Shown: one piece after another, positions 18,407 through 28,429 of the stretch
Position numbering within the stretch: position 1 is the stretch's first letter
Layout of the letters: every line of letters begins with the position of its first letter
Source: an uncultured Nonlabens sp.
Lineage (GTDB): Bacteria > Bacteroidota > Bacteroidia > Flavobacteriales > Flavobacteriaceae
Assembly: GCA_947491755.1 (NCBI GenBank)
Contig: CANLKV010000002.1
Span: 372,001-436,000 of the forward strand
DNA: 64,000 nucleotides
Direction of reading: 5' to 3'
Made by a program: the position numbers and the translations under genes
The notes under the pieces: model-generated
The model's database searches: none
What the model saw: the letters and a program-made list of their open reading frames with translations, nothing else
Told to the model about the DNA's origin: nothing

Positions 18407-18996
18407 AAACGATTGGCATTTGTTTTAAGCCATTGATAAACTAATGGTAAAGGTAATCCCATGACATTATAATAACAACCTACTAATTTTTCAATCCCCA
18501 CATAACCTATCCAGTCCTGTATGCCATAGGCACCCGCACGGTCCATAGGTTGATACTTATCCACATAATAACTGATCTCTTCCTGACTCAATGGCTTAAA
18601 ATAAACCTGTGTTTGATCTGTGATCGTTTCTTGTAATTGTGCTGTAGTAAAAGTTACAGAGGTATAGACCTCGTGCATACGACCACTTATTGCGGTAAGC
18701 ATCTCTAGGGCGTCCTGGCGACTTTCTGGTTTCATCAACGCATGATCATCCACCCAGACGATGGTATCGCTGGTAATAATTAATTGACTTTTTTTAAGAG
18801 AATCGGCAAAAGCACTTGCTTTTAAAACCGATAAGTAGGCAGTGATTTGACCGCCAACCAAAGTGGTCGGGTACACCTCGTCTACAGGTCTGGTTTCAAT
18901 CTTAAAATCTAGATCTAGGCCTTTAAGTAACTCCTGTCTGCGTGGTGACTGTGAGGCGAGAATGATATCGACATGTTGCAATTGATGTTGTAACAT
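18403..18996 (-). CDS. Maf-family nucleotide pyrophosphatase
   Basis: 197 residues. Opens with IILASQSPRRQELLKGL, the hallmark of Maf/YhdE enzymes that hydrolyse non-canonical nucleoside triphosphates (dTTP/UTP and modified forms). The central TSDTIVWVDDHALMKPE and the later RAGAYGIQDWIG segment are also typical. One-base overlap with the prenyltransferase gene. Confidence 0.94.
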   Translation of the reverse strand: MLQHQLQHVDIILASQSPRRQELLKGLDLDFKIETRPVDEVYPTTLVGGQITAYLSVLKASAFADSLKKSQLIITSDTIVWVDDHALMKPESRQDALEMLTAISGRMHEVYTSVTFTTAQLQETITDQTQVYFKPLSQEEISYYVDKYQPMDRAGAYGIQDWIGYVGIEKLVGCYYNVMGLPLPLVYQWLKTNANRL

Positions 18997-19904
18997 TATG
19001 AATTTGTTTTAATCAGGGCAATCCCTAAAATACCCGTTATCATGATTAGTTTACAAAGTAAGGAAAGCCTGATCAGTTCTTTATTAGTTCTAGCACTCCA
19101 TAGTTTTAACCCCACGAATAGCAGGGGAGCGATGATAAAAAAAACGGTGTAATATACACTGATGCGATCTTGATACAACCACTCAATTGTCAAATACCCA
19201 GTAACGATCACTAGTGAAAAGGTATATATTGAGGCAATTTTTACAGTCTTGGCAATACCGGCAACGATGGGAATACTAGTTCTACCTGTCGCCTTATCAC
19301 CTTCAAAGTCTATACAGTCTTTAATCACCTCTCTCAATAAATTAATTAAAAAAGCAAACAGAGCAAAGACTAGTAAGTGTTTAAAAGCAGCCAGTTGTAA
19401 AGATCTATTATGGTCTGTTATGGCAGGAAATAATTCAAATAGTGCAGTAACCACGACCACCAGCCCAACTAACAAAGAAATAAGTAAGTTGCCAGCAAGT
19501 AATTTTTTCTTAATGCTAGTGGCATAAGTGTACAACCCAAAAGATACAGCTATAAAGATCCCTGCAAGCCCTGGTTTTCCTACCGCATTAGCTACTATAA
19601 ACCCTGCTGTAATTGCAACACAGGTTAAAATAATATAAAAATTAAAGGCTTTCTTTTCAGTGATCTTTTTACCTACGATCACCTTATGCGGTTTGTTAAT
19701 TATGTCTACCGGCACGTCATAAATATCATTGATTACATTACCACTGGCCGTTAATAATCCCGTTGCCATGATCAACAAGAGTGCCTGCGGTAGATCCAGT
19801 GATAATGACGCACCCGTTTGCGGTAGGAACGAATACAGGATGATCGCTTGTGTAAAAACGGTCATCAATACATTAGGCCATCTGGCTAGCTGTAAGTATT
19901 TCAA
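18996..19904 (-). CDS. UbiA-family prenyltransferase
   Basis: 302 residues, about nine hydrophobic segments. The first aspartate-rich motif is NVINDIYDVPVDIINKP and the second is DCIDFEGDKATGRTS, both metal/pyrophosphate sites of the UbiA superfamily. Flavobacterial proteins of this type are usually annotated as geranylgeranylglycerol-phosphate geranylgeranyltransferase; the true acceptor is not readable here. Overlaps the KdsC-like gene by 4 bp. Confidence 0.88.
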   Translation of the reverse strand: MKYLQLARWPNVLMTVFTQAIILYSFLPQTGASLSLDLPQALLLIMATGLLTASGNVINDIYDVPVDIINKPHKVIVGKKITEKKAFNFYIILTCVAITAGFIVANAVGKPGLAGIFIAVSFGLYTYATSIKKKLLAGNLLISLLVGLVVVVTALFELFPAITDHNRSLQLAAFKHLLVFALFAFLINLLREVIKDCIDFEGDKATGRTSIPIVAGIAKTVKIASIYTFSLVIVTGYLTIEWLYQDRISVYYTVFFIIAPLLFVGLKLWSARTNKELIRLSLLCKLIMITGILGIALIKTNS

Positions 19905-20434
19905 ATGCTACTGCTGTTAACTCCTTGATCCACATTCCATTTGCCATGAACCTTCATCACTTGCTCAATAACGTCGCGCACACAGGCATCACCACCACCG
20001 CGGTGTGAGATATAATCGCAAACTGCTTTCACCTCTGGGATAGCATCTTGAGGGCAGGCAGCGAGCCCCACATATTGAAGCACGGGTACATCAGGCATGT
20101 CATCGCCCATATAGAGTACCTCCTCTGGTTGCAAATTATTTTTAGAAAGATATTCTTGCAGTTCTACCATTTTGTCGTGAGCATCCATATAAACATCAGT
20201 AACGCCCAGGCCTTGCAACCTTGATTTGACACCATAATTTTTACCACCCGTGATGATACAAACTTGGTAACCATTGTTCAAGGCAGTTTTGAGGGCATAG
20301 CCGTCTTTTGCATTCATGGTGCGCAGTAGCTCGCCACTTTCTGTAATAAGCAGACGGGCGTCTGTAAGCACTCCATCCACATCAAAAATAAAGGCTTTAA
20401 CGCGGGTCAATAATTGTTTGTAATTAGCTTTCAT
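19901..20434 (-). CDS. KdsC-like HAD phosphatase
   Basis: 177 residues, a capless HAD hydrolase. Motif I is FDVDGVLTDARL (nucleophile and acid Asp), motif II ITGGKN, motif IV GDDMPDVPVL. KdsC dephosphorylates 3-deoxy-manno-octulosonate 8-phosphate in lipid A core synthesis. Length and motifs fit, but no kds neighbour is present. It overlaps the DUF2520 gene by 11 bp. Confidence 0.88.
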   Translation of the reverse strand: MKANYKQLLTRVKAFIFDVDGVLTDARLLITESGELLRTMNAKDGYALKTALNNGYQVCIITGGKNYGVKSRLQGLGVTDVYMDAHDKMVELQEYLSKNNLQPEEVLYMGDDMPDVPVLQYVGLAACPQDAIPEVKAVCDYISHRGGGDACVRDVIEQVMKVHGKWNVDQGVNSSSI

Positions 20435-21170
20435 ATGTTTTTTTTATCGATCGGCTTATTGCGTTATACATGTCGTGATCGCTAGGTTCAATTAACGATA
20501 AATGGCGGTCTAGTGTTTTCTGGTCACCGCGTCGGGCTGGTCCAGTCTGGGCTTTTTTTGCACCCAGCTCAGCAGCTTTGGCGGTTGTTTCTTGCATCAA
20601 TGCGTCCAGTAAGTGGTTGTCTAGCTGTGCATCCTGTAGCAGCTCCTGGGCTTTGTAAAAACAGTGATTGGCAAAATTGTTCATATACACTGCAGCTACA
20701 TGTAGCTTACTTCTTTGATAAGAGTTGATGTGTTTTTGCTTTCGCGAAAGCGTACTCCCTACCAGCTCTAACTGCTTCATTGTAAAATCATTACTTGCCT
20801 CTAGGCAAAGTGTGACCTCGCTTAGATCTACTTGGCGATTTTTACTAAAGGTTTGCGGAATGTATAAAACACCATGATTTTTATGAGCATTCAAAATACT
20901 CAATGGAGCACTACCACTCACGTGGACTACGGTTGCGCCAGTCGTTAAATTATTACTAAAGTTAGACAATGCATCGTCGGGCAAGGCTAGTAAAATAAGG
21001 TTGCATTTTTCAGGTGTTTTATCATACCATGCTGCCCGTATGTCGGGCATGATGTAACCGCTGCTATTTGTATAGCCAGCAAGCTTTATTTGATCGTTTT
21101 GAGACGTCTCAATTGCCCTACATAAGTGGGATCCTATGTTACCAGTACCGACTATAAAAACCTTGATCAT
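20424..21170 (-). CDS. Rossmann-fold / DUF2520 protein
   Basis: 248 residues. N-terminal NAD(P)-binding segment VFIVGTGNIGSHL, then a DUF2520-type helical C-terminal half (HVAAVYMNNFANHCFYKA). Such proteins look like hydroxyacid or pyrroline-carboxylate dehydrogenases but have no known substrate. It heads a tight minus-strand run of six genes down to 17788. Confidence 0.87.
   Translation of the reverse strand: MIKVFIVGTGNIGSHLCRAIETSQNDQIKLAGYTNSSGYIMPDIRAAWYDKTPEKCNLILLALPDDALSNFSNNLTTGATVVHVSGSAPLSILNAHKNHGVLYIPQTFSKNRQVDLSEVTLCLEASNDFTMKQLELVGSTLSRKQKHINSYQRSKLHVAAVYMNNFANHCFYKAQELLQDAQLDNHLLDALMQETTAKAAELGAKKAQTGPARRGDQKTLDRHLSLIEPSDHDMYNAISRSIKKTYES
20738..20751. repeat. Dispersed palindrome GCTTTCGCGAAAGC
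   Basis: Perfect copy inside the DUF2520 gene, about residue 143. Confidence 0.8.
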
Positions 21171-21230
21171 ACTGTAAAAATACGGTCAAATATGCGACTT
21201 ACAAGGTATGGCTATGGAGCTTTTGTAAAG

Positions 21231-21238
21231 TATCTTTG
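21231..21238 (+). promoter_or_regulatory. -7 element of the cytochrome c assembly gene
   Basis: TATCTTTG, an exact TAnnTTTG match, 19 bp before the ATG at 21258. It decides against the longer upstream reading that would start at 21126 inside the divergent gene. Confidence 0.65.
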
Positions 21239-21257
21239 CCGTCCCTTAATTACAACT

Positions 21258-24200
21258 ATGAAAGACAGGATTATAGCGATTCTTTTCTCCACAAGAACCA
21301 TGTCAGTTTTACTTATCGTTTTTGCCATTGCAATGGCCGTAGGTACCTTTATTGAAAACTCATACGACACCCCTACATCAAAGCTATGGGTGTATAATAC
21401 CAACTGGTTTTCCCTATTGATGTTATGGCTCATGCTCAATTTTATAGGAAACATAAAACGTTACCAGTTATGGCAATGGAAGAAATGGGCGACACTTACC
21501 ATGCACTTGTCCTGGATCTTTATCATTATAGGCGCTGGGATTACTCGTTATATCTCTTACGAGGGTATGATGTTAATACGCGAGGGGCAGACAGAAAATA
21601 CTTTTTTAAGTGATGAGACCTATTATAGTGTTTTAATACAAGGCGAGGATCCTAACGGTAATCCCATGCAACGTGAGGTAAAAGAGGAGGTACTTATTAC
21701 ACGTTATGATTATGATCATGTTGAGAGCTTTGAATTTTATGATAAGGAAGTCACCTTTACTATTGACAGCCTGATATATGATGCGGTAGAAGGTCTTAAG
21801 CCCAGTGAGTCTGGCGATCGTTACATAAAAATTGTCGAGGCTGGCGGTGGTAACCGCCATGATCACCTAATTAAGGATGGAGAGGAAGCCAGTATTCATG
21901 GTGTTTTATTTTCAGTAAATAAAGACCCGCAGGAAGCTGCAGAAAAAGGGATGATCAATATAATTGAAAACTGGGACGGATATCAAATACAGTCGCCGTA
22001 TACAGGAGACTATCTACGTATGGCAGATCAAAAGGAAGGTCAAGTTTATGCAGACTCCATCCAGCCCTTACAATTACGCTCATTATACAATATGGCTGGA
22101 ATGCAGTTTGTTATTCCAGAGCCTATCATGCAGGGAGAAATAGGAATTATTAAAAGTCCAGAGCCTACATCTGCAGAGGCGCTAGGACTTATAGGTACAC
22201 TGCGCAGTGGGGATGAAGAGCGCCCCATAGAATTGCGCGGCGGTAAAGGAATAAGCACTGATTATGCTAGTGCAGATATCAATGGACTTAAATTTTATAT
22301 CAAGTATGGTTCTATAGAACGTGAATTACCCTTCAGCATCACGCTTAAAGATTTTATCGCTACAAAATACCCAGGTACAGAGAAAGGGTATTCCTCTTTT
22401 GAAAGCCAAGTGGTTGTAAATGATGCTGATAGCACAAAAACTAACGAGCGTATTTACATGAATAATGTACTGGACAAAAGCGGTTATCGTTTTTTTCAAT
22501 CTGGTTTTGATCCTGACGAGTTAGGAACCCACCTGTCTGTTAATTATGATTTCTGGGGGAAAACCTTCACTTACATAGGATACATATTACTTTATATAGC
22601 GATGATGGCATTAATTTTTGATAAGAACACACGATTTGGTGAGTTGCGACGATTGATCAATCGTGTTGAAAAACGTAAAAGCAAGCTTTTATCAGTTCTT
22701 GTTATCATGCTAGCAACATCTGTAGCCTATGCACAATCACCGCAAGAGGACCACAGTGGCCACGATCATACCACCTCTTCTCAGCAAGTTATTAAAGACG
22801 ATCATGCAGGGCATAATCATGCCCCTGGACAGCATGATATCTTACAAGATCATAGCGGTCATGACCACAATACGACCAGTGGAGATACCAGTATGGAAGG
22901 TCGGGATGGTGTGAGTACCAATATGGATGCAGATGCGATGCCAGCAGAAGCACAGCGACCTATTGAACCGCAAATTGTACCAGAAATTCCCTTGCGTATT
23001 CTGGACAGTGTAATTGTGGCAAACATGGTACCGCAGGCACAGGCAGACCGTTTTGGTAGAGTAGTGGTACAGGATAATGGTAGGATGAAACCTATGAGCA
23101 CGCTGGCGTCAGAAATACTGCGACGCATCTCAGAGCGTGATTATTATGAGGCGAAAGTAGGCGATTCTATTGTGCGTTTGAGCCCAGAACAGACCTTGAT
23201 AAGCATGATGCAAATGGGGCAGTTGTGGTTTGAGGTACCTATGATAAAAATGAATCGCAAGAATGACTCCATCAAGTCGGTTTTAGGAATTGATAAAAGC
23301 AGAACTTTTGCTAGTGGGATGGATTTCTTTAGAAAAGAAAATGGAGAGATAGGCGGTTATAAATTAAGCCCATTTCTGGACGATGCTAATAGTGCTGATG
23401 TTAAGACAAACATCCAGAACGAGGTGATTGATATCAACTTTAGTGTAGGTTTGCTCGATCAGGTAATCAGTGGTACTATTCTTAAAATTTTCCCTAATCC
23501 TAATGCCGAAAACAGTAAATGGTTTGCACGACCAGAGCTGGACGATGCAGGTTTTGAAAGAGAAGGAGATTACAATTTTGTACGCGATTTTATACCTGCT
23601 TACACCACATTGCTTGCACAAGGTAATGAGACAGGAGACTATTTGAGAGCTAACACGGCACTGAATAGCCTGTTTGAATTTCAAAAAGCCTATGGTGCAG
23701 ATGTTATGCCGTCTGAAGATCGTATTGAGGCAGAGATTTTATACAACGAGTATGATGTTTTTAAAGGTCTTTACAAGTGGTATGTTTGGTTTGGTGTGGT
23801 TATGCTTATCCTGCTTATTGTACAGATATTGAAGCCCATGAAGGAGATACGCTGGTCTATTGCGTTCCATAAATATGCCATTTTTGGAATATTTCTGGTA
23901 CATACCCTAGCCCTGGCTGTGCGCTGGTATTTAAGTGGTCATGCGCCGTGGTCTGATGCTTATGAATCATTGATATATGTGGCCTGGGCGACCATGGCCT
24001 TTGGGTTAATGTTCGGTCGTAAGAGTGAGATGACCATAGCCAGTACGGCATTTGTGGTAGCGATCATTTTATGGGTTGCTCAATTGAACTGGCTAGACCC
24101 ATCGATTACTACCCTACAACCGGTTCTAGATTCTTACTGGTTGATGATACATGTGGCAGTAATTGTGGGTAGCTATGGTCCTTTTGCACTAGGAATGATT

Positions 24201-24692
24201 CTAGGTATCGTCACTTTGATTCTAATGATCTTTTCTACAAAGACGAACAAGAAAAAAATGGATCTCAATATTAAGGAGCTTACTTATGTTAATGAAGTCT
24301 CCCTTACGGTGGGACTTATCATGTTGACCATAGGGAACTTTCTAGGAGCAATGTGGGCTAATGAGAGTTGGGGGCGTTATTGGGGCTGGGATCCTAAAGA
24401 GACCTGGGCATTGATTACCATTTTTATTTATGCCTTTGTATTGCACTTGCGATTAGTACCTGGGCTTAAAGGTAGGTGGACCTTTAACCTGTGGTCAATT
24501 CTCGCCTTTTATAGTGTATTGATGACTTACTTTGGTGTGAACTTCTATCTGTCAGGATTGCATAGTTATGCTAGTGGGGATCAAATCATCTCGTACCAAT
24601 TGATTATCATATCCTTTGTAGTGATAGGTTTACTTGCTGGCGTAGCACGATGGCGAGAGAAGAAAGTCTATGGCTTCAAGCGGTTGAAGTAA
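21258..24692 (+). CDS. Fused cytochrome c biogenesis protein ResB-CcsA
   Basis: 1144 residues from the chosen ATG. The N-terminal half resembles ResB (Ccs1): membrane segments near 15-35, 50-70 and 75-95, a large periplasmic domain, and another segment near 450. The C-terminal half is CcsA (ResC) with several helices and the heme-handling WWD motif NESWGRYWGWDPKETW. System II cytochrome c synthesis exports heme and attaches it to apocytochrome. The linker (about residues 498-540) is His-rich with repeats like DHSGHDH. The start is set by the promoter at 21231 and by MKDRIIAILFSTRTMSVLL opening the first helix. Confidence 0.92.
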   Translation: MKDRIIAILFSTRTMSVLLIVFAIAMAVGTFIENSYDTPTSKLWVYNTNWFSLLMLWLMLNFIGNIKRYQLWQWKKWATLTMHLSWIFIIIGAGITRYISYEGMMLIREGQTENTFLSDETYYSVLIQGEDPNGNPMQREVKEEVLITRYDYDHVESFEFYDKEVTFTIDSLIYDAVEGLKPSESGDRYIKIVEAGGGNRHDHLIKDGEEASIHGVLFSVNKDPQEAAEKGMINIIENWDGYQIQSPYTGDYLRMADQKEGQVYADSIQPLQLRSLYNMAGMQFVIPEPIMQGEIGIIKSPEPTSAEALGLIGTLRSGDEERPIELRGGKGISTDYASADINGLKFYIKYGSIERELPFSITLKDFIATKYPGTEKGYSSFESQVVVNDADSTKTNERIYMNNVLDKSGYRFFQSGFDPDELGTHLSVNYDFWGKTFTYIGYILLYIAMMALIFDKNTRFGELRRLINRVEKRKSKLLSVLVIMLATSVAYAQSPQEDHSGHDHTTSSQQVIKDDHAGHNHAPGQHDILQDHSGHDHNTTSGDTSMEGRDGVSTNMDADAMPAEAQRPIEPQIVPEIPLRILDSVIVANMVPQAQADRFGRVVVQDNGRMKPMSTLASEILRRISERDYYEAKVGDSIVRLSPEQTLISMMQMGQLWFEVPMIKMNRKNDSIKSVLGIDKSRTFASGMDFFRKENGEIGGYKLSPFLDDANSADVKTNIQNEVIDINFSVGLLDQVISGTILKIFPNPNAENSKWFARPELDDAGFEREGDYNFVRDFIPAYTTLLAQGNETGDYLRANTALNSLFEFQKAYGADVMPSEDRIEAEILYNEYDVFKGLYKWYVWFGVVMLILLIVQILKPMKEIRWSIAFHKYAIFGIFLVHTLALAVRWYLSGHAPWSDAYESLIYVAWATMAFGLMFGRKSEMTIASTAFVVAIILWVAQLNWLDPSITTLQPVLDSYWLMIHVAVIVGSYGPFALGMILGIVTLILMIFSTKTNKKKMDLNIKELTYVNEVSLTVGLIMLTIGNFLGAMWANESWGRYWGWDPKETWALITIFIYAFVLHLRLVPGLKGRWTFNLWSILAFYSVLMTYFGVNFYLSGLHSYASGDQIISYQLIIISFVVIGLLAGVARWREKKVYGFKRLK

Positions 24693-24710
24693 TCCCATAC
24701 TTTATATAAA

Positions 24711-24740
24711 AAATGCCCGATCCATAAAGATCGGGCATTT
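24711..24740. terminator. Bidirectional terminator between ccs fusion and fumC
   Basis: Stem AAATGCCCGATC / GATCGGGCATTT with a 6-nt loop and A/T runs on both sides, between convergent genes. Confidence 0.85.
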
Positions 24741-24762
24741 TAATTTATAGCAGCTATAGAAA

Positions 24763-26157
24763 TTATCTGCGGCCTACCATGTCTTCCGGTTTTACCCACT
24801 CATCAAATTCTTGAGCGGTGACATAACCCGTTGCGATAGCAGCTTCTTTAAGAGTTGTGCCCTCGTCATGAGCCTTGTTTGCTATTTCTGCAGCTTTATA
24901 GTAGCCTATTTTTGTGTTTAAAGCAGTGACCAGCATGAGTGAATTGTTGACCAATTCGTTAATGCGATCATGGTTAGGCTCAATTCCCGTCACGCAGTGC
25001 TCTTCAAAGCTTTTACAAGCATCACCTATCAATCGTGCGCTTTGCAACACGGCAGCCGCCATAACAGGTTTAAACACATTGAGCTCGTAGTGGCCTTGCA
25101 TGCCTCCCACGCCTACGGTCACATCATTACCTATTACCTGTGCACTTACCATGGTGATGGCTTCACATTGTGTAGGGTTTACTTTACCTGGCATGATAGA
25201 GCTACCAGGCTCATTTGCAGGTATGGTAATCTCGCCTATACCGCTGCGAGGACCGCTTGCCAGCATGCGTATATCGTTAGCAATTTTATTAAGAGCAACA
25301 GCAATTTGTTTCAAGGCTCCATGTGTTTCTACAAGCGCATCATGAGCGGCGAGCGCCTCAAACTTATTAGCTGCTGTTTTAAATGGTAATCCAGTAAACT
25401 GTGCTATATAATCTGCTACTTTAACGTCGTATCCTTGTGGGGTATTGAGTCCAGTACCTACAGCCGTACCACCCAGTGCCAACTCGCTCAAATGGTCCAG
25501 TGTATTTTCTAGTGCGATGATCCCGTGATCGAGCTGGGATACGTAACCAGAAAACTCTTGACCCAGTGTGAGCGGCGTGGCATCCATAAGGTGCGTGCGT
25601 CCTATTTTTACTACATCGTTAAAAGCCAAGCTTTTATCATGCAATGTATTGCGCAACTGGATGATGCCTGGAATGGTATTTTCAACAATTTGTTTATAGC
25701 AGGCAATATGCATCCCTGTAGGGAAGGTGTCATTACTACTTTGTGACTTGTTGACATCGTCATTAGGCTGTATGGTTTTTTCACCCTCACCTATAGTTTT
25801 ACCGGCCAGCTGGTGGGCACGATTTGCGATGACCTCGTTTACATTCATGTTAGACTGCGTACCAGACCCAGTTTGCCAGATGACTAGTGGGAATTGATCG
25901 TCGTGTTTTCCTTCTAGAATTTCATCGCACACTTGAGCAATAAGGTCTCTTTTTTGAGTGGATAAAGCACCTAGCTCTTCATTTGCATAGGCTGCTGCTT
26001 TTTTAAGGTAGGCAAATCCATAGATAATCTCTAGGGGCATGCTTCCTGCTGCGCCTATTTTAAAATTTTCTCGAGAGCGCTGTGTTTGCGCTCCCCACAA
26101 TTTATCTGCAGGGACTTCTACAGGGCCCATGGTATCCTTTTCTACACGGTATTTCAT
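24763..26157 (-). CDS. fumC: Class II fumarate hydratase
   Basis: Interconverts fumarate and malate in the TCA cycle. From [16 protein letters not shown] the protein has 464 residues, the family norm; an upstream ATG at 26190 would add 11 unlikely residues. The superfamily signature [11 protein letters not shown] is present, along with [18 protein letters not shown] and [19 protein letters not shown]. Ends [10 protein letters not shown], as usual for fumarases. Confidence 0.96.
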   Translation of the reverse strand: MKYRVEKDTMGPVEVPADKLWGAQTQRSRENFKIGAAGSMPLEIIYGFAYLKKAAAYANEELGALSTQKRDLIAQVCDEILEGKHDDQFPLVIWQTGSGTQSNMNVNEVIANRAHQLAGKTIGEGEKTIQPNDDVNKSQSSNDTFPTGMHIACYKQIVENTIPGIIQLRNTLHDKSLAFNDVVKIGRTHLMDATPLTLGQEFSGYVSQLDHGIIALENTLDHLSELALGGTAVGTGLNTPQGYDVKVADYIAQFTGLPFKTAANKFEALAAHDALVETHGALKQIAVALNKIANDIRMLASGPRSGIGEITIPANEPGSSIMPGKVNPTQCEAITMVSAQVIGNDVTVGVGGMQGHYELNVFKPVMAAAVLQSARLIGDACKSFEEHCVTGIEPNHDRINELVNNSLMLVTALNTKIGYYKAAEIANKAHDEGTTLKEAAIATGYVTAQEFDEWVKPEDMVGRR

Positions 26158-26266
26158 GAATATTAATTTTACAACAAATATAGCATTCACGGGCGGTACC
26201 GTGGGCTTGCAACCAATAAAAAACTCTTAATAATGCAGTAAGTCAGCCTGTTGTGCTGGGTCAGTG

Positions 26267-26282
26267 CGCTTGCGCGGAAGCG
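26267..26282. repeat. Variant palindrome CGCTTGCGCGGAAGCG
   Basis: Two changes from the repeat core; lies in the spacer between fumC and the small membrane gene. Confidence 0.5.
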
Positions 26283-26419
26283 ATAACCCCTATAATTAGT
26301 ACCCTACTATATGCCTATTTGATGCACACAGCCCTCTTGCGGGAGAGTTATTCACAAGAGCAGCAGGAATTTTTGTTAATAAACTGCTGCTGCACTTTTA
26401 ATATTACGGGCATAGCTAT

Positions 26420-26427
26420 TATCTTTG
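26420..26427 (+). promoter_or_regulatory. -7 element of small membrane protein gene
   Basis: TATCTTTG, exact TAnnTTTG, 18 bp before the ATG at 26446. Confidence 0.6.
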
Positions 26428-26445
26428 TATTTCAAAACTGAAGTT

Positions 26446-26634
26446 ATGCCCATTGAATTTGATCAGTACCTAGGCTTTTTAGCATTTGCCATCATTCTTG
26501 TGATTGGATTTTGGTTAATGATATTTTTAACAGCTTTTGCGATCCCATACTGGATTACAGGTACGCTATTAGAAAAGCGTAAGATGAAAAAAGAAGCAAA
26601 AAAACTAGAGCAAGAAAAAGCAAATAACGCTTAA
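26446..26634 (+). CDS. Small single-helix membrane protein
   Basis: 62 residues from the ATG at 26446. A long hydrophobic segment (about 8-40) is followed by a basic, Lys/Glu-rich tail (KRKMKKEAKKLEQEKAN). Family not recognised. A matching promoter upstream and a strong terminator downstream support it as a real monocistronic gene. Confidence 0.75.
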   Translation: MPIEFDQYLGFLAFAIILVIGFWLMIFLTAFAIPYWITGTLLEKRKMKKEAKKLEQEKANNA

Positions 26635-26657
26635 TTTATTTAAGCGTCTATAATACC

Positions 26658-26685
26658 ACCACCCAGTCGCCTGGGTGGTTTTTTT
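26658..26685 (+). terminator. Intrinsic terminator
   Basis: Stem ACCACCCAG / CTGGGTGGT with loop TCGC, then a T run; 24 bp after the small membrane gene. Confidence 0.85.
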
Positions 26686-26833
26686 ATGTCTTAACCCCAG
26701 GCCAGATACTATTTGGTTGACAGGTTGATATCGCACTGGCTGTATGAATTGCGACCTATTTATAAGGGAATCAAGCCGTATACCACGGCAATAGGTGGGT
26801 CGTGTACCATAAGATTTACAAAAAGTAGTGATA

Positions 26834-26859
26834 TAAAAAAAGCCCGGCATTGCCGGGCT
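26834..26859 (-). terminator. Intrinsic terminator of M28 peptidase gene
   Basis: Near-perfect stem AGCCCGGCA / TGCCGGGCT; on the minus strand it is followed by a T run. It lies 23 bp past the peptidase stop. Confidence 0.8.
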
Positions 26860-26881
26860 ATTGTATTGCATGAAAAGGTTT

Positions 26882-28429
26882 TTACATGCCACCAGATCTA
26901 ATGGGTGATCGTGGGCTGGGCCATTCTCTAGGCTCGCCCGTGCGTCTGTCTATAGGTAACACGGCTTTTTCACGTGAGGCAAAATCTGGATCCTCACTAG
27001 CTTTATAGGCTAAAATAGCTGTAAGAATAGCATTGTTGCGCACATCGTCAAAAACGATTTTATCATAGGTATCTCTATTGGTATGCCAGGTATAGTTCCA
27101 GTAATCCCAGCTGAGAGAGCTTAAACTAATAGCTGGTGCTCCAGCTGCTTGAAACGAGGCATAATCTGACCCACCACGTGCAGGTGCTCCAGGAAAGCTA
27201 GTCTCTATGTGTTTTGTAATATCTGTAGGAACAGCGCTGAGCCAGCTGGATAGGTAATCATAAGAATTTAAAAAACCACCACCTGATAAGTTAACAACGC
27301 GACCGGTACCATTGTCTTGATTAAAAACGGCCTGTACGCCAGCTACCACATCTGGATGGTCTTCCACATAGGCGCGAGAACCGTTTAATCCTTGTTCCTC
27401 GCTGCCCCATAGGCCCACAATGATGGTGCGTTTAGGATTAGGGTAAAATTTCTTGAGTAGTCGCGCGGCTTCCATCATAGTAATAGTACCTGTCCCATTA
27501 TCTGTCGCTCCTGTACCGCCATCCCAGCTATCAAAGTGTGCTGAAAGGATCACGTATTCTTCTGGCTTCTCGCTACCCTTGATGGTTGCAATGGTGTTAA
27601 AAGTAGGTTGTGCCCCTAGATCTTTTGATAGAGCTACTAGATGGACTTGTGGTTTGTGACCGGACTGCGCCAGGCGGTACAGCATGCCATAATCCTCGAG
27701 TTCCATATCGATCTCTGGGATGGACTGGGTGCTGGTGCTGAATATTTTGTTGACTCCAAAACCGCGTGACCAGTTAGACGAAATGACTGCAATGGCGCCT
27801 GCTTTTTCCAGTACGCTGTCTAGCTCGCGGCTGCTCACGCCCATATTGCGCAGGTTATCGCGGTAGGCATCGCTCATGGCATTGCGGTTTGCTTTCATTT
27901 TTTCAAAAGATTCTGGCGTGGCATATTCTTCCCAGTTTTCATCTGGGCGACCGGTAGGTTGTGGCATGGAGGTCAACACGATTTTTCCATCGATGGTTTT
28001 GAGCCAGTCTTTGAACTCACGCTCGTTTGCTACTGTGGGCAGGGTGACCACCTCGCCACGTACGCCATCTGCTGTTGTGCTGGGGCTCCATGCTAGTTGC
28101 ATGCCTTGCAAACTTTGCACGCGTGGGGATACCATATCGACATGGGTGATACCGCGTTCCCAGCCGCGCCACTCGCCATAATTTTCTAGTGTTGCATCGA
28201 TACCCCAGGACTTAAATGTATCCACAGCCCAGTCGCCAGCTACCTTCATTTGTGGTGATCCTACTAGGCGAGGCCCCACTACATCCATAAGTTCATGCGC
28301 CAGGTTTTCTAATTGAGAGTTTTCATTACCTTCTTTTACGATAGCATCAACCACGGGATCGCTTTGCTGTGCCAATAGGACGCTGGTGGAAAGTAATAGT
28401 CCAGCGACTAAAAGTTTGTGTTTTTTCAT
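26882..28429 (-). CDS. Secreted M28-family aminopeptidase
   Basis: 515 residues with a signal peptide (VAGLLLSTSVLLAQ). A protease-associated insert lies before the M28 domain. Zinc ligands are in SAHFDSWDGGTGATDNGTG (His, Asp) and GLWGSEEQGLNGSRAY (Glu), with a later ligand in GGSDYASF and the final His in YTWHTNRDTYD. It would release amino acids from peptides outside the cytoplasm. The C-terminus is Pro/Arg-rich, with no T9SS sorting tail. Confidence 0.92.
   Translation of the reverse strand: MKKHKLLVAGLLLSTSVLLAQQSDPVVDAIVKEGNENSQLENLAHELMDVVGPRLVGSPQMKVAGDWAVDTFKSWGIDATLENYGEWRGWERGITHVDMVSPRVQSLQGMQLAWSPSTTADGVRGEVVTLPTVANEREFKDWLKTIDGKIVLTSMPQPTGRPDENWEEYATPESFEKMKANRNAMSDAYRDNLRNMGVSSRELDSVLEKAGAIAVISSNWSRGFGVNKIFSTSTQSIPEIDMELEDYGMLYRLAQSGHKPQVHLVALSKDLGAQPTFNTIATIKGSEKPEEYVILSAHFDSWDGGTGATDNGTGTITMMEAARLLKKFYPNPKRTIIVGLWGSEEQGLNGSRAYVEDHPDVVAGVQAVFNQDNGTGRVVNLSGGGFLNSYDYLSSWLSAVPTDITKHIETSFPGAPARGGSDYASFQAAGAPAISLSSLSWDYWNYTWHTNRDTYDKIVFDDVRNNAILTAILAYKASEDPDFASREKAVLPIDRRTGEPREWPSPRSPIRSGGM

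Noticed and set aside
21126..21257. Upstream start of the cytochrome c assembly gene
   Set aside because: It overlaps the divergent gene and lies before the promoter at 21231.
24970..25389. Plus-strand ORF inside fumC
   Set aside because: Shadow of a strongly conserved gene; no ribosome site or family resemblance.
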